A stretch of 64,000 nt of DNA, from assembly GCA_902728285.1 (NCBI GenBank), contig CACVBU010001038.1, forward strand, positions 661,368 through 725,367, read 5' to 3'. This document shows, piece by piece, positions 23,067 to 34,226 of the stretch. Under the pieces are notes generated by a model. That model saw nothing but the letters and a program-made list of their open reading frames with translations, was not told where the DNA came from and did no database searches. The position numbers and the translations under genes were made by a program. The stretch comes from Clytia hemisphaerica. Lineage: Eukaryota > Cnidaria > Hydrozoa > Leptothecata > Clytiidae. Numbering within the stretch: position 1 is the stretch's first letter; the number at the start of each line of letters is the position of its first letter.

Positions 23067-25542
23067 ACGACCCTGCCGGTGCACCCGACAGTCGGGTGCT
23101 GTCGGGTGTTTTGTCGGGTGCTGAAATTTCTAAATTTGCGAAAACACCCGACAAATAGTGCACCCGACAGTCGGGTGCTTAAAATTCCTAACTTAGTGAG
23201 AACACCCGACAATCAACACCCGACACCGCCTGATGGGCATTTGGCAGATTTACGCCCTATACTATTTCCCGCCATCTTTTCCGATGCCGTAGGCGTCAGT
23301 CAAATGATATGAACATCATCGGCTCTTATAAGGCACTATTTCTCGTCACTGGCGGAAGAAAAGGGCCGGCGTGTAAACTGGATCAGCGATGGGTTTAATA
23401 GAGATCTTCGAGTCCTAATCGGTGAAGGTGAAAAAAGTTTCGGGGGCAGGAAAGTGACGAAAATTCTGAGGTAGATAAAAATAGGCTTCGGCGTAATAAG
23501 GGCAATTATCACCCAAACTCGAACCCAGTCCCTTAGTTTGCTTTTTTAATTTTGATATAGCGCTCTGTTATCCGTGGAACGATTGTATCGCGTCCATAAG
23601 TAAAATTAAAAAGTGCGATGCAAGTGGCTCTGGGTACGAGTTTGGGCGCAACCTAGTCCCGTGTATCCTAGGTTTTTTTTACGTTACTAACTACTGATCG
23701 GTACGATAGAAACGCCATACCTGACATTAACTTTTACCTCTGAGGGCCAACCTCTCATGTCAACTAAATCTAAATATAATTCTTTTTATTTAGAGTCGCA
23801 AATAAGAGAAAATGAATTAAATAGCGGAACAGGTAATCATTTTTAATTTGATATTTACATTTTAGTCGTAAAAAAATTGGCGCGTCTTTCTTTTGATTCT
23901 CTACTTTGATCATATTAATGTTTCGATATTCTTAAATTCCAGCCTACACTCGATATGGTCAATCTATTTCTCCGTGTTTAGGTTTGAGGCATGACATCCC
24001 GCTCGCTTTTTCCTCTCTTCTTTTCTCCGTATTTTAGTCTTACATTCTGATGACAAAACACACGGACGTACTGGTTTGTCCAGGTAAGACGTTAATTACC
24101 TTTAATGTTGTGTTACAAATAGCTTTGTCTCATGTGATATTTAGTTTCATAATGACGTAATTTCCATGGCGTTCTAAATGGCTTGTAGAGATGCGTAATT
24201 CCGGAGAGAGGAATGGTTTTTTTCAAATTAGTTACTCTATGGATACTTTTAAAAATATTTTATCAGGCTTATAATCTCAGACATAATGCAATGGATATTA
24301 AAGCTGTGGATAGACAAGAGATTCAAAATCGTGAAGGGTGGTAGTCTATTAATAAATCTTTCTACTTTCTATCTCCTTCAGAAAGAAAACAGAGGGAATG
24401 CATTGATGATCAAATGGCCTTATATATAATTTATTATATTTTATATATTTTTAATTGTATATATTTCAAAGATTGTCTGTAAGACCATGTTCAGACGTTA
24501 CGGTCTCGTATCATTCCGGTATGGTTTCCGTGAGTGTTTCCGCGATAGTGTTCATATTGGTTTCGGAGCGTTTCGGAGCAAGAAAACGGAGCAGTTCTGT
24601 TCCGATGAAAATAGTGGAGCGAAACCGTTCCGATCTGCTTTGCTTTGTAACGTCTTCTTTTTTTCTTTTTCAAATTTCGGCCTTATTCACACTTGTTTCA
24701 GAACCGTTTCGTTTTGGAACGATACGGAACCGTGACGTCTAGAACATGACCTATATTATAAAAAGGTTGTTGTCCAATTTTCTTCTTTTGAGCAACACAC
24801 ACGTTGTCCCCAGCCATCCAAATAGTTTGTATGTACCGTACGTATGTACGCAATGGTTGTATAAGAATGGTGGTGGTACGCTAAAAAGATAGAACAAGAA
24901 ATTCGGCATACAAGTAGCTTTTCGGTACAAAACGAAAACCCAGGTGATATATAGCGTCCAGTTGACGAAGCTACTCAGTCAGCTCAGATAAATTGAACGT
25001 CACTTAAGAGTTTAATGATACACGATTTTCAGGTAGGTAAAAGAGGGGAAACCTACCTAGATAAACTTAATACCCAGAATGGATTTTTGCCTACCTAAGT
25101 ACTAGTGAATGTTGCGTTGATTTGGTGACTCGTTGATGAAACATCTCTATTTGTCTTCATCGTCCTGTCGTTGTTTTACAAGTTGCTCATCACGCATGAA
25201 TGAATAAAAAGAAAAAAACGTTAATCCTTAATCCGTGAACTTCTCCCAAGAACATCAAAACCCGAGAAGAATCAGAAATCACAAAACTAAAGAGATTGGT
25301 TTGACGAGAGTAATTTCGTCAAAAACGCCGCGCGCCCACTACGGGCGGGCGGGGCGGCGGTAGTAAAAAGAACCCGTTTTCCGCCCTTCGGAAATCGCCA
25401 CCCGCCCGTTACATGTCGGGTGCTGTTAAGAGCGTCAAAGATATAGCACCCGACAAAGTGCACCCGACTGTCGGGTGTTAAAATTTCTAACTTCAAGCAC
25501 CCGACAACAGCACCCGACTGTCGGGTGCACCGGCAGGGTCGT
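23067..25542. mobile_element. 2.5-kb non-autonomous DNA transposon, hAT-like, with 8-bp target duplication
   Basis: The left end is ACGACCCTGCCGGTGCACCC and the right end its exact inverse. Both are flanked by the 8-mer CTCTGCCT (23059-23066 and 25543-25550). Next to each end lie clusters of the self-complementary word CACCCGACAGTCGGGTG and of the half-site CACCCGAC in both orientations (about 23085-23225 and 25417-25532), typical of subterminal transposase-binding repeats. The 8-bp duplication suggests hAT, although the tip does not begin with the usual CAG. No transposase frame. A GC-rich patch lies at 25325-25410 and a second TIR element is nested at 24484-24752. Confidence 0.8.
24484..24752. 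mobile_element. Small TIR element nested in the hAT-like element
   Basis: The left end, accatgttcagacgttacgg, is the approximate inverse of the right end, accgtgacgtctagaacatg; similarity extends about 50 bp inward (cgtatcattcc / ggaacgatacg; gtttc). The overlapping open frames here, rich in Phe, Arg and Ser, are by-products of the repeat. Confidence 0.65.
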
Positions 25543-25902
25543 CTCTGCCTCTCTGCCTCCTCCCCTCTATCTAGCTAGCCCTTTGTTGCTTAGCTTAGGC
25601 TTAGGATGGACTCAATGCATATGGTATACTATAGTTATAAGCAATACTGCAATAGGAAAATTTGGCGCTGGTTGATCAGTTGATGAGTTCCTGTATGCGG
25701 TCACAATAAAAAAAATCACTCATAAATATATTACATTCTTGTCTTTTTTTACCGTTTTTCTGCCTAAAAAGATAGGCCTGGGTCACCAATAAGTTGTGTT
25801 CGCGTCATTTCCAGCCCAAAAATACAAGTCGGTCGATCGGTTGGAATCTTAAATCATTGGAAAAATTTGCTCTGAGCATAGGTTTGTTCAGGCGACAAGG
25901 AC

Positions 25903-26256
25903 TACCGTGAGATTGGGTAACTTGCATCAGTGGAGGCTAACATGCATAACCCTAAAATGAATGATCTGGCTGGTCATTGAAATACAAAGTTAAATCAAAA
26001 CAAAAAAGGTAGATTAGAGCTGTGAGCGGAGCTGAATATGGTTTATTTTAATGACCAACCAGGTCATTTACCAGCGTCTTAGAACATCTTGCGCTAATGT
26101 TTTTAACTTTTTATTTTATTTTATATCCTTTATGTTTAAAATCACGAAAATGTACGTAATGTATTATGTGATAATTCAATAGAACTAGAACATTCATTTG
26201 AGGGCTATGCATGTTAGCCTCCACTGATGCAAGTTACCCAATCTCACAGTACCACC
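25903..26256. repeat. Inverted-repeat element, complete copy
   Basis: The left arm (accgtgagattgggtaactt, gcatcagtggaggctaacat, gcataaccct) is inverted at 26200-26256 (agggctatgcatgttagcct, ccactgatgcaagttaccca). Inner words atgatctggctggtcatt and aatgaccaaccaggtcat also pair. A single arm of the same family is at 32745-32834, and a diverged one at 27165-27245. The element at 26259-27167 lies between this copy and that diverged arm. Confidence 0.7.
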
Positions 26257-26258
26257 AC

Positions 26259-27167
26259 CAGCCCTGTGAATCCAGGCCGGCATTTGGCAATGCCGACCTG
26301 AAAGCCGACGTAACTTGAGCTGAAGTCGGCTTTTATTTGCCGACGTAATTTACACTCTAGCTTGGCGTGCCGACAAAAGAAATGTTTTGGGTCGGCAAAG
26401 CTGACCTAAAGAGGAAAAATATTATTTGTTAGGTAAATCTAATTGTGTTATCATTTGATAACACATGTAATCGAGCCTCATTCCATTCTCTTTAGGCAAA
26501 TACTTTTTTATTTATTGGTTTACAGATCCGCCGACGTTATTTTTGCCAAAATAAAATAAAAATAGAGATTTCAAAAAACTTTATTTACTTTTTCTCCTCG
26601 GACCTTCAAAAAAGAAGAAATAAATAAAAAACCTTTACTTAAACAGAAAACAAAAGAAAAGAAGAGAAAGAGAGAGGGGGTTAAATGATCTAAACACAGC
26701 TGTGCCCTATTCTTTATCCATAGAATCTATCTATAATAACATCTTGCACTTTATTCTTTTGTCTTTAAATCTAAAAAATTGTTACTTTAGCAGACTTTAG
26801 GAAATTTCATAAAATTCTATTTGATTATTTCCTCTGATTTCAGTTTTTTAAAAAGAAAATAAAAAAAAATTAAAACATCAATTTTATTTTTATTTTTTTT
26901 CCATCCTCCTGTCCAAAACTTTTCCTCATAATGTCCATAAACCAGAAAATAAAAAAGTAATTGCCTTATAAAACATAAAACTTTCTTATTAACACAATTA
27001 TAGAGCAGCTGAATTTGTTAGTTATGTTTGCCGACCTAAACAAGCTACTTAGGACGGCTTTGCCGACCTAAAATGATCTCTAGGTCGGCAAAATTTTGCC
27101 GGCCTACAGCCAGTTTTGGTTGGCACTTATGTGTGCTGATATGATTTTGTCTGAATTCACAGGGCTG
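26259..27167. mobile_element. 0.9-kb TIR element with GTCGGCAAA subterminal repeats
   Basis: The left end is CAGCCCTGTGAATCC and the right end gaattcacagggctg, an inverted pair of 14-15 bp. CACCAC abuts both ends, a partial target duplication. The word gccgacctaaa / gtcggcaaa recurs several times near each end. CAGCCCTG tips are compatible with hAT. The interior is A/T-rich and non-coding. Confidence 0.65.
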
Positions 27168-27649
27168 CACCACATACCATGAAGTCAGGTAACTTACATC
27201 AGTAAAAGGGAAACTTGCATAGCTATTCATCAAATGCCTGACCAACCATTGTAGAAACGATGTTAAGTCCGCGCCAAATTGTTATTTATTTAAGCTGAGG
27301 TCTACGCCAAAAAAACTTCTGCTTGCAGAAATTGCAGGGTTTTTTTTGGGGGGAGGAGGGGGCGCAGTAAGCCCTCCAAGTGGGATATTTTAAGAGCCAT
27401 TTTCTGTAAGAATCAGGCAGGTCGAGGAAGTGATATCCTCAGATTTTGCTATTTTTGATATTTTGTTCAAATTGATGAAAATAGCATCCTGTGCAAATTT
27501 TTTTGAAAAATCTTTTTTCGTTCCAAAGATATGGGTCTTTAAGATTTGGGCCAATTTGCCCAAATAAGTGCAATTTTGGTAAATCCTTGACTTCAAGAGC
27601 AATTTTAGACATGATCAAGCTTAAGATTCATTTCAAAACATATTTTCCA

Positions 27650-28715
27650 GGGTTCAGGTTTCAGGGTCAGGGTTCAGGACCAGGTTTCAGGTTTCAGAGC
27701 CAGGGTTCAGGTTTCAGGGTTCATGTTAAAATTGTCTACATTGCAGACCAGAATGTTCCGAGGTATATTTTTTTATTCTGTAGACCATTTGCTAGAGTTC
27801 ATGTTCTATATAATAAATGTGTGTTTTCTTTTTAAACTTTTAATAGTTTGGTGGTGAACAATACTTTTTAAAATATGAGACAGCAGGTACTACAACTTTC
27901 AGCGTTGCTTTGAAAATATTTCATAATTCAATTGACTTAGTAGAAATTATCTTTTTGTTACAAAACTGGTTGAATAAACAATAATTAAGATTATTGAAAT
28001 TAAAATATTCTATTACAAGCAGAATTATAAATCAAAGCATTGATCAAGAACAATTACTATTATATTGAAAAATATATTAATGGGCAGAATAATAACGAAA
28101 ATAATAAATTCTATTATTCCTCCTATAAAAAGAAATATGGCAAAACGCTTATCGTTTTTTGTAAGAGTAAGATCAGGCCCAGTGGAAATCATCAGTATAA
28201 TTAAATTATATTTTCTTTCAAAGCATGAAAGTAATCAAATCACCCACCCATTTTTTGAAAAGAAATAGTTTTTTATAAGACTTATTCGGTATGATGAAAT
28301 TGGCTGGAATAGAAGCTGACGAATTTTTTTTCTCTTTTCCGTAAAACCTGGCAAAACTAACTTAATTTTTTGTTGAATTTGTGTTCTTAAAAGAAAAATT
28401 TCATCGTCGTTCGTAACAACTTAGCTTTTATTACTCAAGCGAAACACTAATTGTAAACACTTTTATCAAATAAAGATGTGAAAGGTCAGGTGTGAATGCA
28501 TTCTTGTGCATTCCATTCAGCCCTTGCTTTTTTGTTTGATTCCCCCCACACAAAAAGAGTAAAGTAAAGGGAAAAGATAAGTAAAGAGGTCAGTAATTTG
28601 AAAACAGCAAGTCTGTATTGTAGACAATTTTAACCTGAACTCTGAACCCTGAACCCTGGCCCTGAAACCTGAACCCTGGCCCTGAAACCTGTAACCTGAA
28701 CCTGCGTTTCGTACT
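27650..28715. mobile_element. Insertion bounded by inverted GGTTCAGG microsatellites
   Basis: At 27650-27725 the unit (a/c)agggttcaggtttcagg repeats in tandem, followed by ttaaaattgtctacattgca. At 28612-28710 the inverse, tgtagacaattttaacctga and then repeated ccctgaaacctgaaccctgg, closes the segment. The two ends are inverted tandem arrays. The segment interrupts the left arm of the 4.7-kb palindrome, so it arrived later, or the array expanded there. The interior is AT-rich and non-coding. Confidence 0.65.
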
Positions 28716-29731
28716 AGCCGAAATCATTGCCTGAAATCACAACATTTCCAATTTTGAATAGATTATGAGAGCAATTAGCTGGCTTGGCCACAAGTGTCAC
28801 ATTGATATTTTTGTATATTTCTGAAGTCTTTATGGTAATCTTTAACTTTCAATTAAAATTTCCATGTGACACTTAAGAATATACCCTATAATGGCGGTTA
28901 AACATAGCTTTTCGCTCAATTTTTAGTATTTTCAATGAGCTTTTAAAGCCATGGCCCTAAGTTCCACCACTGAAACAAACCATTTTTAGTTAGTGTTTTG
29001 GCCATATTACCCAATCCTAAAATCAAACCAATGTGCTCTAATACCATTTTTGCACAACTTATCTTCAAAAATCTTTGTAAGTCATCAAGACTTAGCCAAT
29101 TTTTCCCTTAGCAACGCAATGTTTTTCCCAAGCAACCAGATATCCAGCTTTATCAAAATTTTCCAAACTGTTTCCTAGTGGTTCCAGACCATGGTAAATG
29201 TCTTAGATTACAATATCAAAGTCTAGGACACAATTTTCACTGAATTTTAGGGCAAATTAGGGTCTCAGGGAAAAAAATAGCAGATCCCAACAGATAACGA
29301 GGAAGCAACTTTGGCTGATGCTTGTTGCAAAACCCTAAGTAAAATCAAATTGATTTTAATGTTTTTAACATTATTGAAGAGGAAATAAAGAGGAAATTAA
29401 GTGGGGGTACTTAGCATAAAAGTTGAAGGTTCTTTTAACAGGTGAAATGAGGCTTTTAACAAGAAATTTCACCACTAAGGAAAAACGGCAAGTCTCTTGT
29501 TTTTCTTTGTTTTCAAATGCTAAATTATTTGTAATTGATCTTTGAAGGGAAGTCTCTTCTTTCATTTCATACCTTTATTTGTACTGTTTTGTCATTATAG
29601 ATACTACACAGACCTAGAAAAGAACTTGGAAGAAAGTTATGCTGCCTTACAGATGAACTCTAACTACAGTACTTTACAGAGGGTCGTACAGAATTTCAGT
29701 GCAACATTGATTTTTTAGAACCATTTATGCT

Positions 29732-30748
29732 GGGTTATTTTAAAAAGCATGGTACCCCAATTGGTGCACCAATTGGGGTACTTGTTGTGGTACTACTTTC
29801 TGTCCTTAATTTTTGTTAAACGACACTTAATTTCATTATAATATGGTGCTACAATCTTTCATTGATGATTTGATAAAGTTAGATTTAAGATTGTCACAAA
29901 ACTTTTGTCACAATTGCCGTTTTCTGACACAAAGTGAAAATCTACTGCTTTTTAATTAAATCAGCCGCCATCTTGCCTTTCTCCTTTCCTACTACAAAAA
30001 TTTACAGACCAGAATAAGTAAGACCAGAATAAATTCAGTAACCAAACCAAACAGTATTCAGATCCAGTAACCAACATCATATTATAGCTTAAAATCAGGA
30101 GAATTGTAAGGTATTGGCTAGTAACATCTTGTTAATATCTTTTCTTTTTACATGTCAGAATGCTGACAAAAAAATGACACTTTCTTGCAAAAATATTTAA
30201 AAAATATTGAAATATAATAATCGTAAGTCAAATTCCTCCAAAAAGATTTATTATACTGAAAGTGATGCTCATTGTACAAAAGGATACAGATTGACAGTCA
30301 TTTTAGGCTTGGAAAATCTGTAGAGATGCTTTTAGAGCAAGAAAAGCAGTGACATTTTCTTTTGTCATTTTTATCACTAAGTTGACACTTTCTACCAAAA
30401 ATTTTGCTGACATCATAAAATACAATAGTTCTAATGTTACCTTGATTAAGAATTACATATATACTCAATATGATGCAGGAAATATAATTGGATATGAATT
30501 GACAGTAGGAAGTAGTCTTTGATTCTCTAAAACACGTGTTTTAAAGCAAACGAGCATAAACACATATTATATTATTTGTATTACATGTTATTATTACATG
30601 TATTAATTATATCACTCTAAATTTATTTTTAAAAGCGTATGTTATTCTTTTTCACACAATTTAATTCTGGTCAGTAAATTAAATGGGTACCCCAATGAGT
30701 ACCCCAATTGGTGCACCAATTGGGGTATCATGCTTTTTAAAATAACCC
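29732..30748. mobile_element. 1.0-kb TIR element with 9-bp target duplication (Mutator-like?)
   Basis: The left end, GGGTTATTTTAAAAAGCATG, is exactly inverted at the right end. Further in, both ends carry TACCCCAATTGGTGCACC and its inverse, itself a palindrome. ATTTATGCT flanks both sides (29723-29731 and 30749-30757). A 9-bp duplication points to Mutator-like elements, but no transposase is present. It sits at the centre of the 4.7-kb palindrome. Confidence 0.8.
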
Positions 30749-31239
30749 ATTTATGCTAGATTCCACCCAATTTCATTGTTTGAATTTTGACTCTTTGATA
30801 TTAGTTTTGATCGAAATTTTGAAATAATTTGACTTGAAATGATCATGCTTGATGAAACTCAATTAAAGTGGTTCTAAAAGCTCAGTGTTGCACTGAAATT
30901 CTGTATCCTTTCCTCCTCTTTCCTCCTTTAAGTCTTGATGACTTAATATGATAATAATATTATATATATATATAATATAATGATAATATTCAAAAATAAA
31001 TTGTGCAAAAATGGTATTAGAGCACATGTGTTTGATTTTAGGATTGGGTAATACGACCAAAACACTAACTAAAAATGGTTTGTTTCAGTGGTGGAACTTA
31101 GGGCCATGGCTTTAAAAGCTCATTGAAAATACTAAAAATTGAGCGAAAAGCCATTTTAGGGCGTGGCCTTAAGTGTCACATGGAAATTTTAATTGAAAGT
31201 TAAAGATGACCATAAAGACTTCAGAAATATACAACAAGA

Positions 31240-31505
31240 AGCCGGAGCGGCGTGAAGGTCCAGCTGACGTGGCAATAACCGAATGTCGTCCGTACCGAAG
31301 TGACGCAAAAATATTTCCTTCCCATCCTCCACTCTGAGCTTCTATTCTTTGACACTTTCTTTGTATTGTTAAGTTTTGAAAGTTTTTGATGCATTTCCTG
31401 AAATTTCGAAACTTTGGTCGCAGATGGGATTCGAACCCACTAAATACAAAGCACCTATGTTTAGAACGCCAGCGCCTTAACTACTCGGCCATCGGGTCAC
31501 AACTG
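31240..31505 (-). repeat. tRNA-related SINE
   Basis: On the minus strand there is an A-box-like stretch, gatggccgagtagttaaggc, and a B box, gggttcgaatccc, about 55 nt apart, resembling the class II (Leu/Ser) tRNA layout. The acceptor stem does not close and the anticodon stem is mismatched, so this is not a working tRNA gene. A non-tRNA body runs to about 31240. A related head lies at 35600-35735 (shared atttagtgggtt(c/t)gaatcccatc). It interrupts the right arm of the 4.7-kb palindrome. Confidence 0.65.
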
Positions 31506-32129
31506 CAGTAAGGAAGATTCAAAGTTCTTTATAAACATTATAAACTCTACCCGGGGGCTAAAACCCTAACCGGGGGTTAACTCCCATCCCCATCCCCAAC
31601 CCTAGCCCTAACCCTACCTGACCCTACCTGAAACAACCCTTTAATCTAACCGGGAAATTTGACTCTACTACCAATTCAATCCAAAACATAGGTCAAACAT
31701 CACGCGGGTGGCCAAGCCAGCTAATTAAATTGCTCTCAAAATCTATTCAAAATTAGAAATGTTGTGATTTCAGGCAATGATTTCTAGCCATGGCGTCAGA
31801 AAAATTTTCTCAAATGCCATTTTTTCAAAGTACCCATGGATTTCTTCCAGGAAAATATGTTTTGAAATGAATCTTAAGCTTGATCATGTCTAAAATGGCT
31901 CTTGAAGTCGACGATTTATCAATAGTGCACTTTTTTGGGCAAATTGGCCTAAATTTTAAAGGCCCATATCTTTGGAAAGAAAAAAGATTTTTCAAAAAAA
32001 ATTTCACAGGATGTTATTTACATGTATTTGAGCAAAATATCCAAAAATTGGCAAAATCTGAGGATATCACTTCCTCGACCTGCCTGATTCTGCCTGATTT
32101 TTACAGAAAATGGCTCTTAATTTTCTCAC

Positions 32130-33218
32130 GCTTAAAAGTGGCTCAAAATAAGCTTATATTCTATTTACACTCTACTTCGTTATATGGCGGTTAAGGGAGA
32201 GGTGGAGAGCGAGGTGGATGCGCTTAAACCTGATGCAATGAAATCGGATTTTAGAATGGCGGTGCTCCTCTTGTCTTGAAAAACTTTGACTTATGCCGAT
32301 ATCTTACTTTATATCCGCTCCTTGCGCCAATACACTAAAAGTTTTTACTGCCTCACTCCAAATATATTTGGCGTACTGTGCGCCATTTCCACGCTGGCTG
32401 ACCGACCAAAGCAGCAAAATTTCAAAACAAATGAACTACACAGCTCCACTCGGAGCTCTACTCTACCATTTTAGAATCTTATATTTGCTACCCAAGTATT
32501 TTTGGCAAGATACTCGCCGACAGATTCGCGGGTTGATAAAACAGTGTGGTTGGATTACTGTATAAAAAATCATGCGAGATCATAAATTGGATGGCGGGAA
32601 TTCAGACATTTCTTAATTGCTGCTGGACGTGTAACCTCAAATTTGATAATGATATTAAACATAATTATACATGACAACACTTTCATGATTAGGAAATATT
32701 CATTTTATAAACTGCAAATTTTGTAAATCAGGTTTTTTTTTTATTTTAATGACCAGTCCAGTCAGGTCATTCACTTGAGGGCTATGCATGTTAGCCTCCA
32801 CTGATGCAAGTTACCTGATCTCACGGTACTTTATGGTACTACTAATCCAATTCATGGAATCCGATAATTGACCATTACTGATACACTGTTGGTGGTTGGA
32901 ATCAGCTCTCCTGAAGTTGAAATAATTAGGGGTACAAACTATTGGTCACCTTCATCTGCTACAACATCCTATTATACTACATCCATTCCTGCAACTTTGT
33001 CCAAAGATTAGCAAATCTGCAGGGTTTATAGATTGAAATTTGTCGATTGCCTACATGATTTCTTTTCTCCGTCCTTCAAACGCTGCAAACCCTTCAAATT
33101 TGGGACCAAAGATTTGTAAATATGGGTTTTTTGTAGGGTTTGTAGGGTTTGCAGTGGCCAAAAGTTTGTCCCCAAACAAATTCAAATTATGTCTGATACT
33201 CTTTTAACTCGTTTTACA
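32130..33218. other. Spacer upstream of the SDR gene
   Basis: It holds one solo arm (32745-32834) of the repeat described at 25903-26256: aatgaccagtccagtcaggt, then agggctatgcatgttagcct and ccactgatgcaagttacc. The motif gtagggtttgtagggtttgcag occurs at 33135-33155. A splice acceptor (cgttttacag, ending 33219) lies just before the SDR start and suggests a 5' non-coding exon somewhere in this interval. Confidence 0.5.
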
Positions 33219-33239
33219 GGTACTAAAAAAGTATTCGCC

Positions 33240-34226
33240 ATGGCGTCTTTGGAAGAAAGGGCTGAGAGTAATTTGAAGATTCCATCGTGCGTTCTAATCA
33301 CTGGGGCAAACAGTGGATGCGGATTCGACTGCGCGCGACAACTGGCTTTAATTGATGGCGTCAACAAAATATATCTGGCATGTCGCAGCCTTGAAAAGTC
33401 TGAGAGTGCAAAGCAACAGCTGGAAGAGCTCACGAACACAAGTAAATTTGAGGTTTTAGCTATAGATGTTTCAAGCTTAGAGTCTGTTCGCGCTGGCGTG
33501 GAACAGTTGGAAAACGAGCCTGTGATTGATGGTGTTGTTTTGAATGCTGGTGGTGCCGGTGGAAATGTACCAAGTGAACTGATGTCAGCAGGGGTCACCG
33601 TGTCAATGGCAGCCAACTTATTGGGACACGTTCTGTTAATAGATGAATTGATTATTGCGGGAAAGATTGCAGGGAAAGCAGCTACTGTAATTTATGCTGG
33701 TTCTGAATCTGCTAGAGGTATCCCAGCTATGTCTCTCAAACCACCAAATCTTGAAACGGGCTCTGTAGAAGAGTTCATAAGTATTTGCGACGGTTCGTTT
33801 TTTACTGAGAATGAGGCTAAAAATCCCAAATATATGGGTGGTCATGCAAAGTTTGTTGGTGCTTTATGGATATCGTCGATGGCTCGCAAGCATCCCGAGA
33901 TTCGTTTCATTACCGTCAGTCCAGGCGCAACAACTGGAACGAATGCTAGAAGAACTCTACCCTGGTATAAACGCGCATTTGTTGGGGCTTTGGTGAATCT
34001 TCAATCTTTGGTAGGATTGGCCCACTCTGTGGATATCGGGGCGAAACGTTACATTGATGCCTTGCTGGATCATGAGAATTATCAGTCTGGTATCTTCTAC
34101 GGCAGTAAGAAAGGACTCTCTGGTGAGATGGGCGACCAAGCAGTGTTTCTGGATTATTTTGCAAACGGGAGCTTTCAAGATAATGCTAACGAGGCTCTTC
34201 ATAATTTCATAAAAACTGCAGATTAA
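33240..34226 (+). CDS. Short-chain dehydrogenase/reductase family protein, single coding exon
   Basis: It is an NAD(P)-dependent oxidoreductase by fold; the substrate is unknown. The 328-aa frame has the Rossmann glycine motif TGANSGCG (21-28), an acidic DVSS after strand 4 (76-79), NAG (102-104), the active-site-region Asn in AANLLGH (126), a catalytic-type Ser in AGSESARG (155 or 157) and SPGA (227-230). The usual YxxxK is not canonical: the segment is YMGGHAK, with Tyr198 six residues before Lys204 and Gly at the normal Tyr position. The start was set at 33240 (gccATGG, good Kozak context) because a splice acceptor (ttttacag) ends at 33219; an in-frame ATG at 33189 would lie in that intron. 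Unlike its neighbours it has no intron in the coding region, and it is more GC-rich, so retroposition or transfer is possible but not shown. Confidence 0.85.
   Translation: MASLEERAESNLKIPSCVLITGANSGCGFDCARQLALIDGVNKIYLACRSLEKSESAKQQLEELTNTSKFEVLAIDVSSLESVRAGVEQLENEPVIDGVVLNAGGAGGNVPSELMSAGVTVSMAANLLGHVLLIDELIIAGKIAGKAATVIYAGSESARGIPAMSLKPPNLETGSVEEFISICDGSFFTENEAKNPKYMGGHAKFVGALWISSMARKHPEIRFITVSPGATTGTNARRTLPWYKRAFVGALVNLQSLVGLAHSVDIGAKRYIDALLDHENYQSGIFYGSKKGLSGEMGDQAVFLDYFANGSFQDNANEALHNFIKTAD

Larger units (their letters stand above)
27390..32130. repeat. 4.7-kb interrupted palindrome with nested insertions
   Basis: Segments on the left pair in order with inverted segments on the right: 27392-27655 with 31845-32120 (atcaggcaggtcgaggaagt / acttcctcgacctgcctgat); 28725-28790 with 31703-31790 (gaaatcattgcctgaaatca / tgatttcaggcaatgatttc); 28800-29060 with 31005-31235 (gaagtctttatggt / accataaagacttc; taccatttttgcaca / tgtgcaaaaatggta); 29687-29722 with 30868-30906 (cagaatttcagtgcaac / gttgcactgaaattctg). 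The arms are broken by later insertions: 27650-28715 on the left, 29732-30748 at the centre and 31240-31505 on the right. No coding frame is supported. Confidence 0.8.

Noticed and set aside
24455-24742. Overlapping open frames rich in Phe, Arg and Ser
   Set aside because: They translate the inverted ends of a small transposon; both strands give similar nonsense.
31431-31500. tRNA gene (minus strand)
   Set aside because: A and B boxes are present, but the acceptor stem does not pair and the anticodon stem is mismatched; it continues into a SINE body. The same holds for 35640-35735 and 51541-51632.
31595-31650. Telomere-like ccctaaccctacctgaccc repeats
   Set aside because: Only a few irregular units next to a SINE; no long regular (TTAGGG)n array.
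33182-33616. Open frame antisense to the SDR gene
   Set aside because: Mirror of the sense coding sequence; no independent evidence.
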